NCBI GenBank assembly: GCA_964426675.1
Contig: CAYRRM010000084.1
Coordinates: 1 to 6,232 of the forward strand
Direction: 5' to 3'
DNA length: 6,232 nucleotides
Origin: DYMC01 sp035406705
GTDB taxonomy: Bacteria > Verrucomicrobiota > Lentisphaeria > Victivallales > GWF2-50-93
In this document: positions 4,688 through 6,232 of the stretch, in pieces
Layout: each line of letters begins with the position of its first letter
Position numbering within the stretch: position 1 is the stretch's first letter
Notes under the pieces: generated by a model
Told to the model about the DNA's origin: nothing
The model's database searches: none
Seen by the model: only the letters and a program-made list of their open reading frames with translations
Translations under genes and position numbers: made by a program

Positions 4688-6232
4688 ATGTTTTGCTACC
4701 AATGCGAACAAACTATGGCAGGAAAAGGCTGTGTCAATTTCGGAGCTTGTGGAAAAGATCCTGATACAGCAGCTTTGCAGGATTTGTTAGTATTTGTCCT
4801 GCAGGGAATATCACAGTATGCTTCAAAAGCTTATTCTATTGGAGGATGGGATAATAAAATAAATCGTTTTATAGTTGAAGGTCTCTTCACGACAGTGACA
4901 AACGTAAATTTTGATTCTGAAAGAATTGAAAAAATCATAAGAGATGGGGAAAAATTTCTAACAGTTGCAAAGGAACTTTATCTACAACAAGCTAATAAAA
5001 AAGGTATAAAGGTAGAAGAGTTAAAAGGTCCAGCGCAATTTAAACCTGCTGCTGATAAAGCAGGTCTTCTCAAACAAGCTCTTGAAGTTTCTATTCAGAA
5101 TGCAATAAATAAAAATGGAGCTGATGTTGCCGGACTGCAGCAATTAATAATTTACGGATTAAAAGGTACTGCTGCTTATGCTGATCACGCTGCAATTTTA
5201 GGAAAGGAAGATCCTGAGGTATATAAATTTTTCGTTGATACTTTGAGCTTTATATCAGAAAATCCAACCGATATTAATCAACTACTTCTGACGGCCTTGA
5301 AAGTAGGTGAAATCAATCTAAAAGTAATGGGAATGCTCGACGCTGCTAATACCGAAAAATATGGAAACCCTGAACCTACAAAAGTTAGAATCACTCCAGT
5401 TGCGGGAAAGGCAATCCTTGTTTCAGGACATGACCTAAAAGATTTACACGATTTACTCGTTCAAACTGAAGGCAAAGGTATAAATGTATACACTCACGGT
5501 GAAATGCTTCCATGTCATGCTTATCCTGAACTAAAAAAATTTAAACATCTCGTAGGTAATTATGGAGGAGCGTGGCAGGACCAGAGAAAAGAGTTTGATG
5601 AATTTCCTGGTGCAATTCTTATGACAACTAATTGCATCCAAAAACCAAAAGACTCTTACAAAAGTAGAATATTTACGAGTGGGCTTGTAGGATGGCCTGG
5701 AGTAAAGCATATTTCAAATTCTGATTTTAGTCCGGTAATAGAAGCTGCCCTTCAGGCGGAAGGCTTTAAAACAACCGAAGAGGAAAAAACTATTACGGTA
5801 GGTTTTGGGCATAATGCTGTTCTTGGGGTTGCAGGTGCAGTAATTGATGCGGTAAAGGCTGGTAAAATCAATCATTTCTTCCTTATTGGAGGATGTGATG
5901 GGGCAAAACCAGGAAGAAATTATTACACCGAATTTGCAGAAAAGGTTCCAAATGATTGTGTAATTCTAACTCTTGCATGTGGAAAATATCGTTTCAATAA
6001 AAAAGACTTTGGAGAGATAGGTGGAATTCCGCGCCTACTTGATATAGGACAATGCAATGATGCATACTCAGCAATAAAAATTGCAATTGCTCTTGCTGAT
6101 GCCTTCAAATGTGGAGTAAATGAGCTTCCTCTTTCAATGATACTTTCGTGGTATGAACAAAAAGCTGTTTGTATTTTACTGACACTTCTACATCTTGGAA
6201 TAAAGAATATCAGACTTGGCCCAAGCTTACCT
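4688..6232 (+). CDS. hcp: Class I hybrid cluster protein (hydroxylamine reductase / NO reductase), 3' end cut by window
   Basis: The frame runs 515 codons from ATG 4688 to the window end without a stop. The family is about 540-550 residues, so roughly 30 are missing. Hcp is a cytoplasmic iron-sulfur enzyme that reduces hydroxylamine to ammonia in vitro, with NO reduction to N2O proposed as its physiological role. The N-terminal cysteines are Cys3, Cys6, Cys15 and Cys21 (C-x2-C-x8-C-x5-C), the class I pattern expected to hold [4Fe-4S]. All hybrid-cluster ligands known from Desulfovibrio Hcp are present: His248 (SGHDL), Glu272 (HGEML), Cys316 (TTNCIQKP), Cys403 (GGCDGAK, the persulfide position), Cys431 (LACGKYRF), Cys456 (GQCNDAY) and Glu490 with Lys492 (WYEQK). 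The enzyme should therefore be active. An unligated Cys276 replaces the usual Ala in HGEMLPxH. The start has GGAGGT five bases upstream and lies 28 bases after the cupin gene. No terminator or internal promoter is seen between the two. Confidence 0.97.
   Translation, partial: MFCYQCEQTMAGKGCVNFGACGKDPDTAALQDLLVFVLQGISQYASKAYSIGGWDNKINRFIVEGLFTTVTNVNFDSERIEKIIRDGEKFLTVAKELYLQQANKKGIKVEELKGPAQFKPAADKAGLLKQALEVSIQNAINKNGADVAGLQQLIIYGLKGTAAYADHAAILGKEDPEVYKFFVDTLSFISENPTDINQLLLTALKVGEINLKVMGMLDAANTEKYGNPEPTKVRITPVAGKAILVSGHDLKDLHDLLVQTEGKGINVYTHGEMLPCHAYPELKKFKHLVGNYGGAWQDQRKEFDEFPGAILMTTNCIQKPKDSYKSRIFTSGLVGWPGVKHISNSDFSPVIEAALQAEGFKTTEEEKTITVGFGHNAVLGVAGAVIDAVKAGKINHFFLIGGCDGAKPGRNYYTEFAEKVPNDCVILTLACGKYRFNKKDFGEIGGIPRLLDIGQCNDAYSAIKIAIALADAFKCGVNELPLSMILSWYEQKAVCILLTLLHLGIKNIRLGPSLP

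Noticed and set aside
5923..6108. Minus-strand frame inside hcp
   Set aside because: It is antisense to the Hcp segment carrying Cys431 and Cys456 and is not a plausible gene.

Overview
The window is AT-rich bacterial DNA carrying seven genes and no RNA genes, insertion sequences or CRISPR repeats. The first gene codes for a prepilin-like protein of the sort (FTLIELL anchor, RH...F.D.HV tail motif) that is greatly expanded in the PVC group, especially Lentisphaerota and Planctomycetota. It sits beside a sugar-enzyme pair of xylose isomerase-like and Gfo/Idh/MocA types, which those organisms also carry in quantity. I infer a low-GC anaerobe or facultative anaerobe of that group, possibly a metagenome-derived lineage. 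The phylum is an inference, not a proof.

Layout. (1) Positions 11-793, plus strand: the prepilin-like protein, whose 5' end may lie outside the window. (2) Positions 794-885: a short convergent gap with a weak hairpin and an unexplained Shine-Dalgarno-like AGGAGG. (3) Positions 886-2990, minus strand: a two-gene sugar operon, xylose isomerase-like protein then Gfo/Idh/MocA oxidoreductase, translationally coupled by a GTGA overlap. (4) Positions 2991-3144: a very AT-rich divergent intergenic region with a near-consensus promoter overlapped by an inverted repeat. (5) Positions 3145-6232, plus strand: a tightly packed operon of an Rrf2-family regulator, a ferredoxin-domain protein, a small cupin and class I hybrid cluster protein (hcp). 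The hcp frame is still open at the window edge, lacking roughly 30 residues of its C-terminus.

How the genes work together. The plus-strand operon reads as a nitric oxide/hydroxylamine stress module. The Rrf2 regulator, with three clustered cysteines suited to an Fe-S cluster, probably represses its own promoter through the dyad over the -10 and transcription start, and is relieved when the cluster is damaged. The ferredoxin-like protein is the obvious candidate electron donor to Hcp. The cupin has no assigned role. The minus-strand pair probably isomerises and oxidises or reduces an unidentified sugar or sugar derivative. The isomerase homologue keeps most metal ligands but appears to have a His in place of one metal-ligand Asp and a changed substrate pocket, so xylose is not a safe substrate call.

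The hcp neighbourhood resembles arrangements known from other anaerobes, so I do not claim a wholly new system. The most distinctive points are the altered isomerase active site, the incomplete second cluster motif and uncharacterised Cys-rich C-terminal domain of the ferredoxin protein, and the clear promoter/operator architecture.
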